Shown piece by piece: positions 18,940 through 28,858 of a stretch of 64,000 bases of DNA; the first letter of the stretch is position 1, and every line of letters begins with the position of its first letter. The position numbers and the translations under genes were made by a program. This DNA is from Herminiimonas contaminans (GTDB lineage Bacteria; Pseudomonadota; Gammaproteobacteria; Burkholderiales; Burkholderiaceae_D), in the NCBI RefSeq assembly GCF_015645465.1, contig NZ_JADOEL010000004.1, positions 186,001-250,000 of the forward strand, read 5' to 3'. The notes under the pieces are model-generated. The model searched no databases, was not told the origin of the DNA, and was given only the letters and a program-made list of their open reading frames with translations.

Positions 18940-21042
18940 TCAGGCAGCCAGTTTGGAAATATCTGCAACCTGGTTCATCGCCTGATGCAGGGTTGCGAGC
19001 AAGCCCTGGCGATTATTGCGCAGGGCGACATCTTCTGCATTTACCATCACGCCATCGAAGAAGGCATCGACCGGATTTCTCAGGGCAGCCAGTGCCTGCA
19101 GCGAGGCAGTATAGTCACCGCGCGCAAATGCAGCCTCTGCTTGCGGTTTGACCGTAGTCAGCGTCTGGTTGAGCGCCACTTCGGCTGGCTCTTTCAGCAA
19201 AGCTGTATCGACTTGCGCAGCAACCGTACCTTCTACCTTCTTCAAGATATTGCCTACGCGTTTATTCGCTGCGGCCAGGCTGGCAGCTTCCGGCAATGCA
19301 GCAAACGCGCGTACCGCTGCGAGGCGGTCAGCGACATCGGCCAGGCGTTGCGGTTGCAGTGCCAGTACTGCATCAATTTCCTGTGCGCTGTAACCTTGTT
19401 CGCGTAAGGCATTCGCGAGGCGATCAAAAATGAAAGTCAGCAGGGCACCGCGATGTTCTGCACTTAAGCCATTGAATGGTTTTTCGGCGGCGGCGATCAG
19501 GTCATTGATACCGATGTCCAGCTTGCTTTCGATCAGCATACGGATGATGCCGAGTGCATGACGGCGCAAGGCAAACGGATCCTTATCACCGGTAGGTACC
19601 TGTCCTATGCTGAACAGGCCGACCAGGGTTTCCAGTTTGTCTGCCAGTGCGACCACGATGCCGACCGGATTGCGCGGCAATTCATCACCGGCGAAGCGTG
19701 GTTTGTAATGATCTTCTATCGCGTCAGCAACGGTTGCAGGCAGGCCGTCATGCTGCGCGTAGTAGCGGCCCATGATGCCTTGCAGTTCGGGGAACTCACC
19801 GACCATATCGGTCAGCAAATCGGCCTTGGCCAATTGCGCGGCGGTGTCTGCCTGTTGGGCATCGACACCGAGCTTGCCAGCGATTGCCTGCGCGATGGCA
19901 CGCACGCGGGCGATACGTTCGCCTTGGGTACCCAGCTTGTTGTGATAAACGACTTTATCCAGGCCAGCGACACGTGACGCCAGTGTCTTCTTGCGATCCT
20001 GGTCGAAGAAAAATTTTGCATCGGCCAGGCGTGGACGTACCACGCGTTCGTTACCACCGATGACGGTGCTGGCATCGGCCGGACGGATGTTGGAAACGAT
20101 CAGGAATTTATTACTCAGATTGCCTTTGCTATCGAGCAGCGGGAAGTACTTCTGGTTTGCCTTCATGGTCAGGATCAGGCATTCCTGCGGTACTTCGAGG
20201 AAGGCTTCTTCAAACTGACCGATCAGTACATTCGGACGTTCCACCAGACCGGTGACTTCATCCAGCAAGGCTTCATCTTCAATCGGAGTCAGATTGCTGC
20301 CTGCTTCGGCTGCAGCGACTGCGAGCTGACGCACGATTTCTGCGCGACGTTCGGCGAAGCTGGCGATGACCGCACCTTCGGTGGCGATTTGCGCCGCATA
20401 GCTATCGGCATTACGGATATAGACCGGGTCTATGCCTGCTTCGAAGCGGTGACCATGCGTGGTGCAGCCCGCGCGCAGACCGAGTGCTGAGATCGGCAGG
20501 ACATCTGCGCCATACATCGCAACCAGGCCATGTGCAGGGCGCACGAAGTTCACGGTTTCCCAGCCATCGGCCAATTGGTAAGCCATGACTTTCGGGATAG
20601 GCAGTTTGCCCAGGGTTTCTTCCAATGCTTTTTGCAAGCCATCACTCAGCATGACGCCGGTGATGGTGCTGTTGAAATACAGCACGTCGGCTTTGCCATC
20701 GGATTCGCGTTTCAGGCCTGCGACTGCGGATTCATCCGCGCCGAGTGCTGCCAGTTTTTTCAGCAGGGCAGGTGTGGCTTTGCCGTCTGCGCCGAGGCCG
20801 ACTGCAGCTGGCATCAGTTTTTGCATGACGGCTTTGTCGTCGGCTTGTTCCAGCACCTTGGTCAGGTGCACGCCGAGACGACGTGGCGAAGCAAACGCGG
20901 TCAATACGCTATCAGCAGACAGCAAGCCTTGTGCTTGTAACGAGGCTTGCAGGGTTTCTGCAAACGCTGCACCGATTTTCTTCAGTGCCTTAGGTGGCAG
21001 TTCTTCGACAAAGAGTTCGAGGAGTAAATTTTGGGTGCTCAT
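18940..21042 (-). CDS. glyS: Glycyl-tRNA synthetase beta subunit
   Basis: 700 residues, the usual length for the beta chain of the bacterial alpha2beta2 enzyme. The N-terminus LLLELFVEELPPKAL and the HD-like domain are recognisable; the C-terminal anticodon-binding DALR-like region is intact. It starts 2 bp after the glyQ stop, so the two subunits are almost certainly translated from one mRNA. Cytosolic, charges tRNA-Gly. Confidence 0.96.
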   Translation of the reverse strand: MSTQNLLLELFVEELPPKALKKIGAAFAETLQASLQAQGLLSADSVLTAFASPRRLGVHLTKVLEQADDKAVMQKLMPAAVGLGADGKATPALLKKLAALGADESAVAGLKRESDGKADVLYFNSTITGVMLSDGLQKALEETLGKLPIPKVMAYQLADGWETVNFVRPAHGLVAMYGADVLPISALGLRAGCTTHGHRFEAGIDPVYIRNADSYAAQIATEGAVIASFAERRAEIVRQLAVAAAEAGSNLTPIEDEALLDEVTGLVERPNVLIGQFEEAFLEVPQECLILTMKANQKYFPLLDSKGNLSNKFLIVSNIRPADASTVIGGNERVVRPRLADAKFFFDQDRKKTLASRVAGLDKVVYHNKLGTQGERIARVRAIAQAIAGKLGVDAQQADTAAQLAKADLLTDMVGEFPELQGIMGRYYAQHDGLPATVADAIEDHYKPRFAGDELPRNPVGIVVALADKLETLVGLFSIGQVPTGDKDPFALRRHALGIIRMLIESKLDIGINDLIAAAEKPFNGLSAEHRGALLTFIFDRLANALREQGYSAQEIDAVLALQPQRLADVADRLAAVRAFAALPEAASLAAANKRVGNILKKVEGTVAAQVDTALLKEPAEVALNQTLTTVKPQAEAAFARGDYTASLQALAALRNPVDAFFDGVMVNAEDVALRNNRQGLLATLHQAMNQVADISKLAA

Positions 21043-21044
21043 AC

Positions 21045-21962
21045 TTATGCCGCTTCCTTCTCAATCTGGGCCAGCACTTCGGCGGCATGTTCTGGTTTTG
21101 CCATAGGGAAGCCGAGGCGTGCGCGGCTGTCCAGGTAGCTGCGTGCAACGCTGCGTGCGAGGTTGCGGATGCGGCCGATATAGGCAGCACGTTCCGTCAC
21201 CGAAATGGCACCGCGTGCATCCAGCAGGTTGAAGGTATGCGCTGCTTTCAGGACTTGCTCATACGCTGGCAACGCCAGTTTGTTATCGATCAGGTTGAGC
21301 GCTTGCTTTTCATGCGCACCGAAAGCGGTGAACAGGAAGTCGGCATCGCTGTGTTCGAAGTTGTAGGTCGATTGCTCGATTTCATTTTGCTTGTAGACAT
21401 CGCCGTAAGACAGCTTGTCAGTCCAGCGCAAGTCGTACACATTGTCGACACCTTGCAGATACATGGCGAGACGTTCCAGGCCGTAGGTGATTTCACCTGT
21501 AATCGGTTTGCAGTTGATGCCACCGACTTGCTGGAAGTAAGTGAATTGTGTGACTTCCATGCCGTTCAGCCAGACTTCCCAGCCTAGGCCCCAGGCACCC
21601 AGCGTCGGGTTTTCCCAGTCGTCTTCGACAAAGCGGATATCGTTGCTTTTCAGGTCAAAGCCGAGTGCTTCGAGCGAACCCAGATAGAGTTCGAGGATGT
21701 TGTCCGGTGCCGGTTTCAATACAACCTGGTATTGGTAGTAGTGCTGCAGGCGGTTCGGGTTTTCCCCGTAACGGCCGTCTTTCGGGCGGCGCGAAGGCTG
21801 CACATAGGCAGCGCGCCATGGTTCCGGTCCGATTGCACGCAGGAAAGTCGCGGTGTGTGAAGTACCGGCGCCGACTTCCATATCGTATGGTTGTAGCAGT
21901 GCGCAGCCTTGGGCGTCCCAGTACTTCTGGAGCGTCAGAATAATTTGTTGAAATGTGAGCAT
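21045..21962 (-). CDS. glyQ: Glycyl-tRNA synthetase alpha subunit
   Basis: 305 residues carrying the class II catalytic core. The start [13 protein letters not shown] and the segments [36 protein letters not shown] and [20 protein letters not shown] are typical of GlyQ. It is followed after 2 bp by glyS and preceded by lnt with a 71-bp gap. Confidence 0.97.
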   Translation of the reverse strand: MLTFQQIILTLQKYWDAQGCALLQPYDMEVGAGTSHTATFLRAIGPEPWRAAYVQPSRRPKDGRYGENPNRLQHYYQYQVVLKPAPDNILELYLGSLEALGFDLKSNDIRFVEDDWENPTLGAWGLGWEVWLNGMEVTQFTYFQQVGGINCKPITGEITYGLERLAMYLQGVDNVYDLRWTDKLSYGDVYKQNEIEQSTYNFEHSDADFLFTAFGAHEKQALNLIDNKLALPAYEQVLKAAHTFNLLDARGAISVTERAAYIGRIRNLARSVARSYLDSRARLGFPMAKPEHAAEVLAQIEKEAA

Positions 21963-22033
21963 TTTGTTTGAATTTTTGCATCACCCGGGGCGGGCGAGGG
22001 CAGTGTTGCCAAAACCCTAGATTTTACCGGGTT

Positions 22034-23584
22034 TTAGCGGCTACTAGGGGTTCTGCGCGCAAGATACCAGGCGGCCAACAGCAAGGCCAGCGCCAGCAGG
22101 ACGATGAAAGCGTTGCCGACTGCGACATAGGGGGTAATGCCACGGTAGCCCTGAACCGAGGCAGTCAGTACATTGCGCTCGTACGGTTTGAGCTGCGCCA
22201 GTACTTTGCCGTCGGGGGCAATGATGGCAGTAACACCGGTATTGGTGGAGCGCAGCATGGGGCGGCCGGTCTCCAGTGCCCGCATTTGCGATATTTGCAA
22301 GTGTTGCGGCAGGGCGATGGAATCGCCAAACCACGCGATGTTCGAGACATTCAGCAGCAAGCTTGCGACCGGATTACCGGCAGCATTGCTGGCGCGCAAT
22401 TGACCGGCGATCTCTTCACCAAACAAATCTTCATAGCAAATATTCGGCAGCACCCATTGGTCCTTGACGGAAAACGGTGCTTGCAAGGCATCACCACGGC
22501 TGAAATCGCCGAGCGGGATATTCATCATGTCGACAAACCAACGGAAACCGAACGGAATAAATTCGCCGAATGGCACCAGATGATGTTTGTCGTAGCGATA
22601 CAGCTTGGGTGTGGCGCGATTTGCCGGTGTAGGCGCGATGCCGATGACGCTATTGGCGTATTGCTGCGGGCCGTCGCTGATGGGTATGCCTATCGCCAGG
22701 TGGCTGTTCGAAGCGGTGGCGAATTCGGCCAGGCGTGGCAGGTAATCGACCGGCAACTGATGCGCCAGTAAAGGCAGCGCGGTTTCCGGCGTAGCAATCA
22801 GGTCGGCCGGGGCGGCGCGGATTAAATCTTCGTACAGCGTTAGCGTGGCATTGAGTTGTTCGGCGTCGAACTTGATCTCTTGCGGTACATTGCCTTGCAG
22901 CAGGCGCACCGAGATAGGTTGGCCGTTTGGTGTAGCCCAGCTCAACGATTTCAGTCCCAGGCCGAGTGCCAGGATAGCGAGCAAGAGGACGCCCGCGCTT
23001 TTTTTGCCCGGCAGCAGTACCAGGCATGCTGCCAGTACGGCCACCAGCCAGCCCAGTCCATACACGCCTATCAACGGTGCATAGCCAGTCAGCGGACTAG
23101 CCGTGTGCGCATAGCCGGAAATCGCCCACGGAAAGCCGGTAAACACCCAGCCGCGCAGCCATTCAGAAAACATCCACAAGGCTGGCAGTACCAGCAGTAG
23201 CGTAATCCACGCAGGGACTGTGCGATCACGCCGGAAGCAGGTTGCCAGACCGGTTGCCAGGGCCGGGAATGCACCGAGCAAGAGTGCCAGCAAGGCCACG
23301 GCCAGTGCCGCCAGCGGTGCTGGCATGCCGCCATATTGATGCATGCTGATGTACAGCCAGTAGACGCAGACTACAGACCAGCCGAAGCCATACAGCCAGC
23401 CCAGCAGTACGCCCGCTTTGACGGAAGCGGCTTGCTGCAACAGGTGAAACAGCAGCGCCAGTGCCAGGATTTGTATTGGCCAATAGCCGTAAGGCGCGAA
23501 GGCGAACACATTGCAAGCACCTGCAAACAATGCGGCGATGGCGGCCTGGGTCGGGCTGAAGCGGAAGGAAGTCAATTGCGGCAC
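22034..23584 (-). CDS. lnt: Apolipoprotein N-acyltransferase
   Basis: Inner-membrane enzyme adding the third acyl chain to lipoproteins; 516 residues. About six hydrophobic segments fill the N-terminal 200 residues, followed by the periplasmic carbon-nitrogen hydrolase domain. The catalytic triad is visible as Glu in ATPETALPLL, Lys in YDKHHLVPFGEF and Cys in LPNICYEDLFGE. A last membrane segment closes the protein. It sits between corC and glyQ in the conserved order. Confidence 0.95.
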   Translation of the reverse strand: MPQLTSFRFSPTQAAIAALFAGACNVFAFAPYGYWPIQILALALLFHLLQQAASVKAGVLLGWLYGFGWSVVCVYWLYISMHQYGGMPAPLAALAVALLALLLGAFPALATGLATCFRRDRTVPAWITLLLVLPALWMFSEWLRGWVFTGFPWAISGYAHTASPLTGYAPLIGVYGLGWLVAVLAACLVLLPGKKSAGVLLLAILALGLGLKSLSWATPNGQPISVRLLQGNVPQEIKFDAEQLNATLTLYEDLIRAAPADLIATPETALPLLAHQLPVDYLPRLAEFATASNSHLAIGIPISDGPQQYANSVIGIAPTPANRATPKLYRYDKHHLVPFGEFIPFGFRWFVDMMNIPLGDFSRGDALQAPFSVKDQWVLPNICYEDLFGEEIAGQLRASNAAGNPVASLLLNVSNIAWFGDSIALPQHLQISQMRALETGRPMLRSTNTGVTAIIAPDGKVLAQLKPYERNVLTASVQGYRGITPYVAVGNAFIVLLALALLLAAWYLARRTPSSR

Positions 23585-23629
23585 ACGCGTTGGCGCTGCA
23601 GCAGGATGCGGATGCGAGGTGGTACCAGA

Positions 23630-24520
23630 TTAGCTATCAAGAGCATCCTCGCTAGGAGCAGGTGGTAATTTTTCCACCAGCACGACATGGATATGACGTG
23701 CATCGGCACGCAGGATTTCAAAGCGCAAGCCATCGATGTCCACCACTTCACCCTTATGCGGCATGCGTGCCAGATGGTCGGCGATGTAGCCGCCTATGGT
23801 GTCGACATCGGGATTGGCCAGGAAGGTACCGAGTTCTTCATTGAACTGTGCGATTTCGGTCAATGCCTTGACGCGCCAGCGCGGGCCATGTTCGCCTGCC
23901 TTGATAGGCAATATATTGTCTTCGTCATCGTCGAAATCGTATTCATCTTCGATATCGCCGACGATTTGTTCGAGTACGTCTTCAATCGTGATCAGGCCGG
24001 CGACACCGCCGTATTCGTCGACCACGATCGCCATGTGATTGTGCTTGGCGCGGAAATCACTCAACAAAACATTCAGGCGCTTGGATTCAGGGATGAACAC
24101 TGCGGTGCGCAGCATACGGCGTATATCAAAGGCTTCGTCCGCGTAGTAGCGCAACAAATCCTTGGCCATCAGGATGCCGACCACCTTGTCGCGTTCGCCG
24201 TCCACTGCCGGGAAGCGCGAGTGGGCGGTGCTCAGCACCATGGGCAGCCATTCTTCTATTGGTTTGGTGATATCAACTACATCCATCTGCGCGCGCGGCA
24301 CCATGATGTCGCGGGCCGACAATTCCGACACTTGAAACACGCCTTCTATCATTGCGAGGGCATCTGCATCGATCAGGTTGCGCTCATGCGCATCGTGCAA
24401 GATGGTCAGTAACTCGGAGCGACTTTCGGGTTCGGGGGCGATCAGTGCGGTCAGGCGTTCAATCAGCGATCGATGCGGTTTGGCATCGCCGGATTTGCCG
24501 CTAGTGGGAATGTCTTGCAT
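23630..24520 (-). CDS. corC: CorC/HlyC-family CBS-domain protein
   Basis: 296 residues from ATG 24520 (MQDIPTSGKSG); an ATG at 24589 would add 23 residues of unlikely sequence, and no strong ribosome-binding site decides between them. Two CBS domains (about 70-190, starting RDIMVPRAQMDVV) are followed by a CorC_HlyC transporter-associated domain. In enterobacteria CorC was linked to magnesium/cobalt efflux; it lacks the membrane domain of the larger CNNM-type proteins, so it is probably a cytosolic accessory protein. Conserved next to lnt. Confidence 0.9.
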   Translation of the reverse strand: MQDIPTSGKSGDAKPHRSLIERLTALIAPEPESRSELLTILHDAHERNLIDADALAMIEGVFQVSELSARDIMVPRAQMDVVDITKPIEEWLPMVLSTAHSRFPAVDGERDKVVGILMAKDLLRYYADEAFDIRRMLRTAVFIPESKRLNVLLSDFRAKHNHMAIVVDEYGGVAGLITIEDVLEQIVGDIEDEYDFDDDEDNILPIKAGEHGPRWRVKALTEIAQFNEELGTFLANPDVDTIGGYIADHLARMPHKGEVVDIDGLRFEILRADARHIHVVLVEKLPPAPSEDALDS

Positions 24521-24646
24521 ATGGCGAAAAGCCGTTGCGGGGGTAGTTGCGATAGATATTAGGATACAACAAATGCCGCGCACCACCAAAAATGGAGCGG
24601 AAAGCGCGTGAAAGCAAGTGCTTGCCTACGCGCAAGAGCAATGAAA

Positions 24647-25105
24647 TCAAAGGTTGATGTAGGGATTGCGGTAACCCAGCTCAGCCAGGATCTCGATTTC
24701 CAGCGCTTCCATTTCTTCTGCTTCTTCGTCCGATTCGTGGTCGTAACCTTGTGCATGCAGCACGCCGTGCACCACCAGATGCGCCGCATGTTCTTCCAGG
24801 CTTTTTTCCTGCTCCGCCGCTTCCAGTTGCAATACGTCGGTACAGAGAATGATGTCAGCCTGCGTGGTTTCAGCGTCTTCGTCTTCGGTATAGGCGAAGG
24901 TCAGGACATTGGTGGCGTAATCCTTGCCGCGGTAATTGCGGTTCAAGACCTTGCCTTCTTCGGCATCGACGAAGCGCAGCGTGATCTGCGCCGGTGCCAG
25001 CAAGGCAGCCTTGACCCAGCTGCGTAATTTGGGACGGGTGATGGTGTCTTGCAGGCGTTTGTCCGGGTATTGCACGGACAGGGAAAGCTTATTTTTTTGC
25101 AGCAT
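24647..25105 (-). CDS. ybeY: Endoribonuclease YbeY (rRNA maturation factor)
   Basis: 152-residue single-strand-specific metallo-endoribonuclease acting in 16S rRNA 3' maturation and ribosome quality control. The zinc motif [11 protein letters not shown] (three His) is intact near residue 115. It overlaps the end of phoH by 17 bp, the usual phoH-ybeY coupling. The tail after the motif is Glu rich. Confidence 0.94.
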   Translation of the reverse strand: MLQKNKLSLSVQYPDKRLQDTITRPKLRSWVKAALLAPAQITLRFVDAEEGKVLNRNYRGKDYATNVLTFAYTEDEDAETTQADIILCTDVLQLEAAEQEKSLEEHAAHLVVHGVLHAQGYDHESDEEAEEMEALEIEILAELGYRNPYINL

Positions 25106-26162
25106 GTTTGGTCGCGGTTTTGGTGGCTACGGTTTTCTTGGCAACGGGTTTGGTCAGCTGGTTTGCTTCATCATAGGCGTCGACTATGCGGGCTACCAGT
25201 GGATGGCGCACCACGTCGGCGCTGGAGAAGCGGGTGAAGGCGAGGCCGCGTACATCTTTCAGTACGTCTACGGCTTCTACCAAACCGCTTTTTTGATTGT
25301 GTTGCAAATCGATTTGCGTGATGTCGCCGGTAACGACGGCCTTGCTGCCGAAACCTATACGCGTCAGGAACATCTTCATTTGTTCCGGCGTAGTGTTTTG
25401 CGCTTCATCCAGGATCACGAATGCGTGGTTCAGGGTGCGGCCACGCATATAGGCAAGTGGTGCAATTTCGATTGCCTGCTTCTCGAACATTTTTTGCGTG
25501 CGGTCGAAGCCGAGCAAGTCGTACAGCGCGTCGTACAGCGGACGCAGATACGGGTCGATCTTTTGCGACAGGTCGCCCGGCAGGAAGCCGAGTCGTTCGC
25601 CTGCTTCCACTGCAGGGCGGGTCAGCACGATGCGTTTGACTGCATCACGTTCCAGCGCATCGACGGCGCAGGCGACTGCGAGATAGGTTTTACCGGTACC
25701 GGCCGGACCGACACCGAAGGTGATGTCGTGTTCCATGATGGCTTTGATGTACTGGATCTGATGCGGCGTACGGCCGCGCAAATCATGACGGCGTGTTTTC
25801 AAGACAGGTGCGTCGGTGACTGATTCGACGACTTTCTTCTTCGACGGTTTGCTTTTTGCAAGCGGCAATACCAGTTCCGGCTCTGCCAGTGCCGCACGTT
25901 GTTCTACCAATGCCAGTTGTACTTCTTCCAGCGGCACGATTTTATCGGCCACTTCATAAAACTGTTCCAGGATTTCCAGCGCACGCGCACCGTTGCTGCC
26001 ACTGACGATGAATTTCTCGCCACGGCGGAAGATGGTGACATCGAGTGCAGCGGAAATTTGCCGCAGGTTTTCATCCATAGGGCCGCACAGATGCGCGAGG
26101 CGCTTGTTATCCAGCGGTTCGGGGACGAAATACAGAGGTTGGACGGCAGTTTTTGTTTTCAA
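25089..26162 (-). CDS. PhoH-like ATPase (PhoL)
   Basis: 357-residue cytosolic ATPase. A KH-like N-terminal region precedes the PhoH domain with Walker A GPAGTGKT (about residue 150) and Walker [19 protein letters not shown]. The C-terminal tail is Lys/Ala/Thr rich ([20 protein letters not shown] region), of low complexity. The gene overlaps ybeY by 17 bp and follows miaB, the order known as miaB-ybeZ-ybeY. Its role with YbeY in RNA metabolism is inferred from this association. Confidence 0.93.
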   Translation of the reverse strand: MKTKTAVQPLYFVPEPLDNKRLAHLCGPMDENLRQISAALDVTIFRRGEKFIVSGSNGARALEILEQFYEVADKIVPLEEVQLALVEQRAALAEPELVLPLAKSKPSKKKVVESVTDAPVLKTRRHDLRGRTPHQIQYIKAIMEHDITFGVGPAGTGKTYLAVACAVDALERDAVKRIVLTRPAVEAGERLGFLPGDLSQKIDPYLRPLYDALYDLLGFDRTQKMFEKQAIEIAPLAYMRGRTLNHAFVILDEAQNTTPEQMKMFLTRIGFGSKAVVTGDITQIDLQHNQKSGLVEAVDVLKDVRGLAFTRFSSADVVRHPLVARIVDAYDEANQLTKPVAKKTVATKTATKHAAKK

Positions 26163-26217
26163 TTTTGGATGGCTAGCTTATTTAGGGGCTTGCACGATAA
26201 ATGTGTAGGCAGCGGAT

Positions 26218-27558
26218 TTACTGCTTCACGATGATTTCGCCACGCAATGTATAGGCGAAGGACTGCACGATATTGACATCAACCATCTGGCCGATCAGGC
26301 GTGCACCATGTTCACCCGCGGCAAAGTTGACGACCCGGTTATTTTCGGTACGACCTTGCAGTTCGTTGTCGTCTTTCTTCGACGGGCCTTCCACCAGGAT
26401 GCGCTGTACGGTACCGACCATTTCACCGCTGTAGCGACGTGTATTCTGATCAATCACTGCTTGCAGGCGTTGCAGGCGCTGGAGTTTGACTTCGTGTGGT
26501 GTGTCATCTTCCAGGTTGGCCGCAGGCGTGCCCGGACGCGGGCTGAAGATGAAACTGAAGCTATTGTCGTAACCGATGTCGGTGATCAGTTTCATCATTG
26601 CTTCAAAGTCGGCATCGGTTTCGCCGGGGAAGCCAACGATGAAGTCAGACGAGATAGAAATGTTCGGACGCACTTCACGCAAGCGACGCAATATGGATTT
26701 GTATTCGAGCGACGTGTAGCCACGTTTCATGGCCGCCAGTATGCGGTCCGAGCCATGTTGCGCCGGCAGATAGAGGTGGTTCACCAGCTTGGGTACTTTG
26801 GCGTAGGTATCGATCAGGCGTTGCGTGAATTCTTTCGGATGGCTGGTAACGTAGCGTATCCGTTCTATGCCTTCCAGCTCGGCGATGTATTCGATCAGCA
26901 GTGCGAAGTCGGCGATCTCGCCATCCGCCATTTCGCCGCGATAGGCGTTGACGTTTTGTCCGAGCAGGGTGATTTCTTTCACGCCTTGTGCTTCGAGTCC
27001 GGCGACTTCAGCCAGCACATCGTCGAAGCGGCGCGAGACTTCTTCACCGCGGGTATAAGGCACGACGCAGTAGCTGCAATATTTGCTGCAACCTTCCATG
27101 ATGGAAACGAAAGCCGTTGCGCCTTCCACCTTGGCGGGTGGCATGTGATCAAACTTTTCGATTTCCGGGAAGCTGATATCGACTTGCGAGCGGCCGGTGG
27201 AACGGCGCTGTTTCAGCATCTCCGGCAGGCGATGCAGGGTTTGCGGGCCGAACACCAGATCGACATACGGCGCACGTTTGACGATGACATCGCCTTCCTG
27301 TGACGCGACGCAACCACCGACGCCGATCACGAGGTCGGGTTTGTTGACCTTCAGCTCACGCAGACGGCCGAGATCAGAGAATACTTTCTCTTGCGCTTTT
27401 TCCCGTACTGAACAGGTATTGAGCAGGATCACATCGGCATCTTCCGGTGTGTCGGTTTTGATCAAACCTTCGGAGGCATTGAGGACGTCGACCATTTTGT
27501 CCGAGTCGTACTCGTTCATCTGGCAACCGAAAGTCTTGATGTATATCTTCTTCTGCAT
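26218..27558 (-). CDS. miaB: tRNA-2-methylthio-N6-dimethylallyladenosine synthase
   Basis: Radical-SAM methylthiotransferase of 446 residues that adds the 2-methylthio group to i6A37 in tRNAs reading codons that begin with U. The N-terminal UPF0004 domain has its three Cys ([26 protein letters not shown]), the radical-SAM motif is [15 protein letters not shown], and a C-terminal TRAM domain is present. miaA, which makes its i6A substrate, is elsewhere in this window (52332-53276). Confidence 0.96.
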   Translation of the reverse strand: MQKKIYIKTFGCQMNEYDSDKMVDVLNASEGLIKTDTPEDADVILLNTCSVREKAQEKVFSDLGRLRELKVNKPDLVIGVGGCVASQEGDVIVKRAPYVDLVFGPQTLHRLPEMLKQRRSTGRSQVDISFPEIEKFDHMPPAKVEGATAFVSIMEGCSKYCSYCVVPYTRGEEVSRRFDDVLAEVAGLEAQGVKEITLLGQNVNAYRGEMADGEIADFALLIEYIAELEGIERIRYVTSHPKEFTQRLIDTYAKVPKLVNHLYLPAQHGSDRILAAMKRGYTSLEYKSILRRLREVRPNISISSDFIVGFPGETDADFEAMMKLITDIGYDNSFSFIFSPRPGTPAANLEDDTPHEVKLQRLQRLQAVIDQNTRRYSGEMVGTVQRILVEGPSKKDDNELQGRTENNRVVNFAAGEHGARLIGQMVDVNIVQSFAYTLRGEIIVKQ

Positions 27559-27581
27559 GGTGTGGCTTATCTAACGTTTAC

Positions 27582-27956
27582 TTATTTGGTCGTGCTTACT
27601 GGTGCTGGCAATGGTTGGACTGGTGTCGGCTTGACTGGCAGCAGCGGCAATGTTTTCTTCGCTTCGTCAGCGGTGAGTATCCAGATGCGATCGATGTCGC
27701 CGGTATCGCTTTCCGTGTAATTCACTGCGAAATCAGTGCCGCGCAAGGCGGATGGCATCTCTATCATATTGTCCTGGTTCCAGATGCGGGCACCGGCTGA
27801 CAAGGTACGTGTCTTTTCATCGATGATGATGGCTGGATAGTTCGCAGGTGTCATCACGCCACGTTTCACGGTATCCGGAAACGGGCGGTCAAATGCCTGT
27901 GCCTTTAGTGTCACAAGGGCAAGGGCGCAGCTGAGCAGGAAAGTTTGTATCCGCAT
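27582..27956 (-). CDS. Small exported protein of unknown function
   Basis: 124 residues. A clear Sec signal peptide (MRIQTFLLSCALALVTLKAQA) is followed by a single compact domain that begins FDRPFPDTVKRGVMTPANYP and a proline-rich tail (PVKPTPVQPLPAPVSTTK). I do not recognise the family. It lies 23 bp upstream of miaB on the same strand and may share its transcript. The body has no Cys, membrane segment or known motif; a periplasmic location is likely. Confidence 0.75.
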   Translation of the reverse strand: MRIQTFLLSCALALVTLKAQAFDRPFPDTVKRGVMTPANYPAIIIDEKTRTLSAGARIWNQDNMIEMPSALRGTDFAVNYTESDTGDIDRIWILTADEAKKTLPLLPVKPTPVQPLPAPVSTTK

Positions 27957-28142
27957 GGCTAATTCCGTTCAGGGCTAGATGACGACGATCAGGGTGAAAA
28001 AGGTGAGATGCGATCTGGCTGGCAGAGGTGGATACGCTTGCATCCTGTGCTGTACAAGCACGTTTTCTGCGCATTTTTTCGAAGCGCAATGATACCACGG
28101 GGACAAAAGCAGCCGGGTCGCTGGTCGCGACCGGAAACAGCA

Positions 28143-28162
28143 GGGGCGACGAGTGTCGCCCC
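28143..28162. terminator. GC-rich hairpin downstream of the universal stress gene
   Basis: Perfect 8-bp stem GGGGCGAC / GTCGCCCC with loop GAGT, 15 bp past the stop of the leftward stress-protein gene. It has no T-tract, so termination by it is uncertain. Confidence 0.35.
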
Positions 28163-28176
28163 GGAGGGGCGGTGCT

Positions 28177-28620
28177 TTAGCGTAGAACCAATACCGGCAG
28201 GCTGGTATGGGCGAGCACTTTTTGCGTTTCGCTACCGATAAAGAGTTTGTTCAGACCTTTGCGACCATGCGAGGCCATGAAGATGGCATCACATTTTTGC
28301 TCTTCTGCAACGCGTACGATTTCTTCATATGGACTGAGGCCGACAGCAACTACGGTTTTGCAAGTAACGCCTTTGTTGCGGGTGGCGGCTTCGACTTTGT
28401 CCAGGTGCTTTTGCGCCAGTTCCTTGACCTTGTCGTCATACATCACCGGATCGGTCGGGAATACCCCGGCACCTTCCATCAGGCCCATATATACATAAGG
28501 TTCGGCGACCGAGAGCACCAGCAATTCGCTGCCCATCTTTTGCGCAAACTCGATGGCGGCATCGACTGCTTTATCCGAAAGTGGCGAGCCGTCGGTAGGG
28601 ATGAGGATTTTTTTGAACAT
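28177..28620 (-). CDS. Universal stress protein, UspA family
   Basis: 147 residues from the ATG at 28620, which has an AAGGAG site 6 nt upstream; a longer frame to 28701 lacks one. The fold starts FKKILIPTDGSPLSDKAV and ends with the ATP-binding loop GSETQKVLAHTSLPVLVLR; the G-2x-G-9x-G(S/T) pattern appears in SHGRKGLNKLFIGSETQ. Cytosolic stress protein of uncertain specific role, transcribed alone. Confidence 0.92.
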   Translation of the reverse strand: MFKKILIPTDGSPLSDKAVDAAIEFAQKMGSELLVLSVAEPYVYMGLMEGAGVFPTDPVMYDDKVKELAQKHLDKVEAATRNKGVTCKTVVAVGLSPYEEIVRVAEEQKCDAIFMASHGRKGLNKLFIGSETQKVLAHTSLPVLVLR

Positions 28621-28803
28621 GATGTACTCCTTCGCTGGGTAGGGGACGCTGCTTGTTCTGATTCTAGGATGACAGTGAAGCGCTTGCTTGATCCATGTCA
28701 AAAGCCCTGAATTAAGTAATCCGGAGGCGGTATATCGCGTGTGCTTGTATTTGTCGGAGTTGCAAGAGACGGATTGGTTCCGGGCTCTTGTCAGCCTGAT
28801 ATG

Positions 28804-28838
28804 AAAAAAGGCCTGCCCGGAAACCGGACAGGCCTTTT
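28804..28838 (-). terminator. Rho-independent terminator of the FAD/Fe-S dehydrogenase gene
   Basis: Stem AGGCCTGCCCGG / CCGGACAGGCCT with a 3-nt loop and one mismatch; read on the minus strand it ends in a T-run of six, about 20 bp after the gene's stop. The A-run on the other side makes it potentially active in both directions. Confidence 0.85.
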
Positions 28839-28858
28839 GTTGACGGCTGTATAGAGGT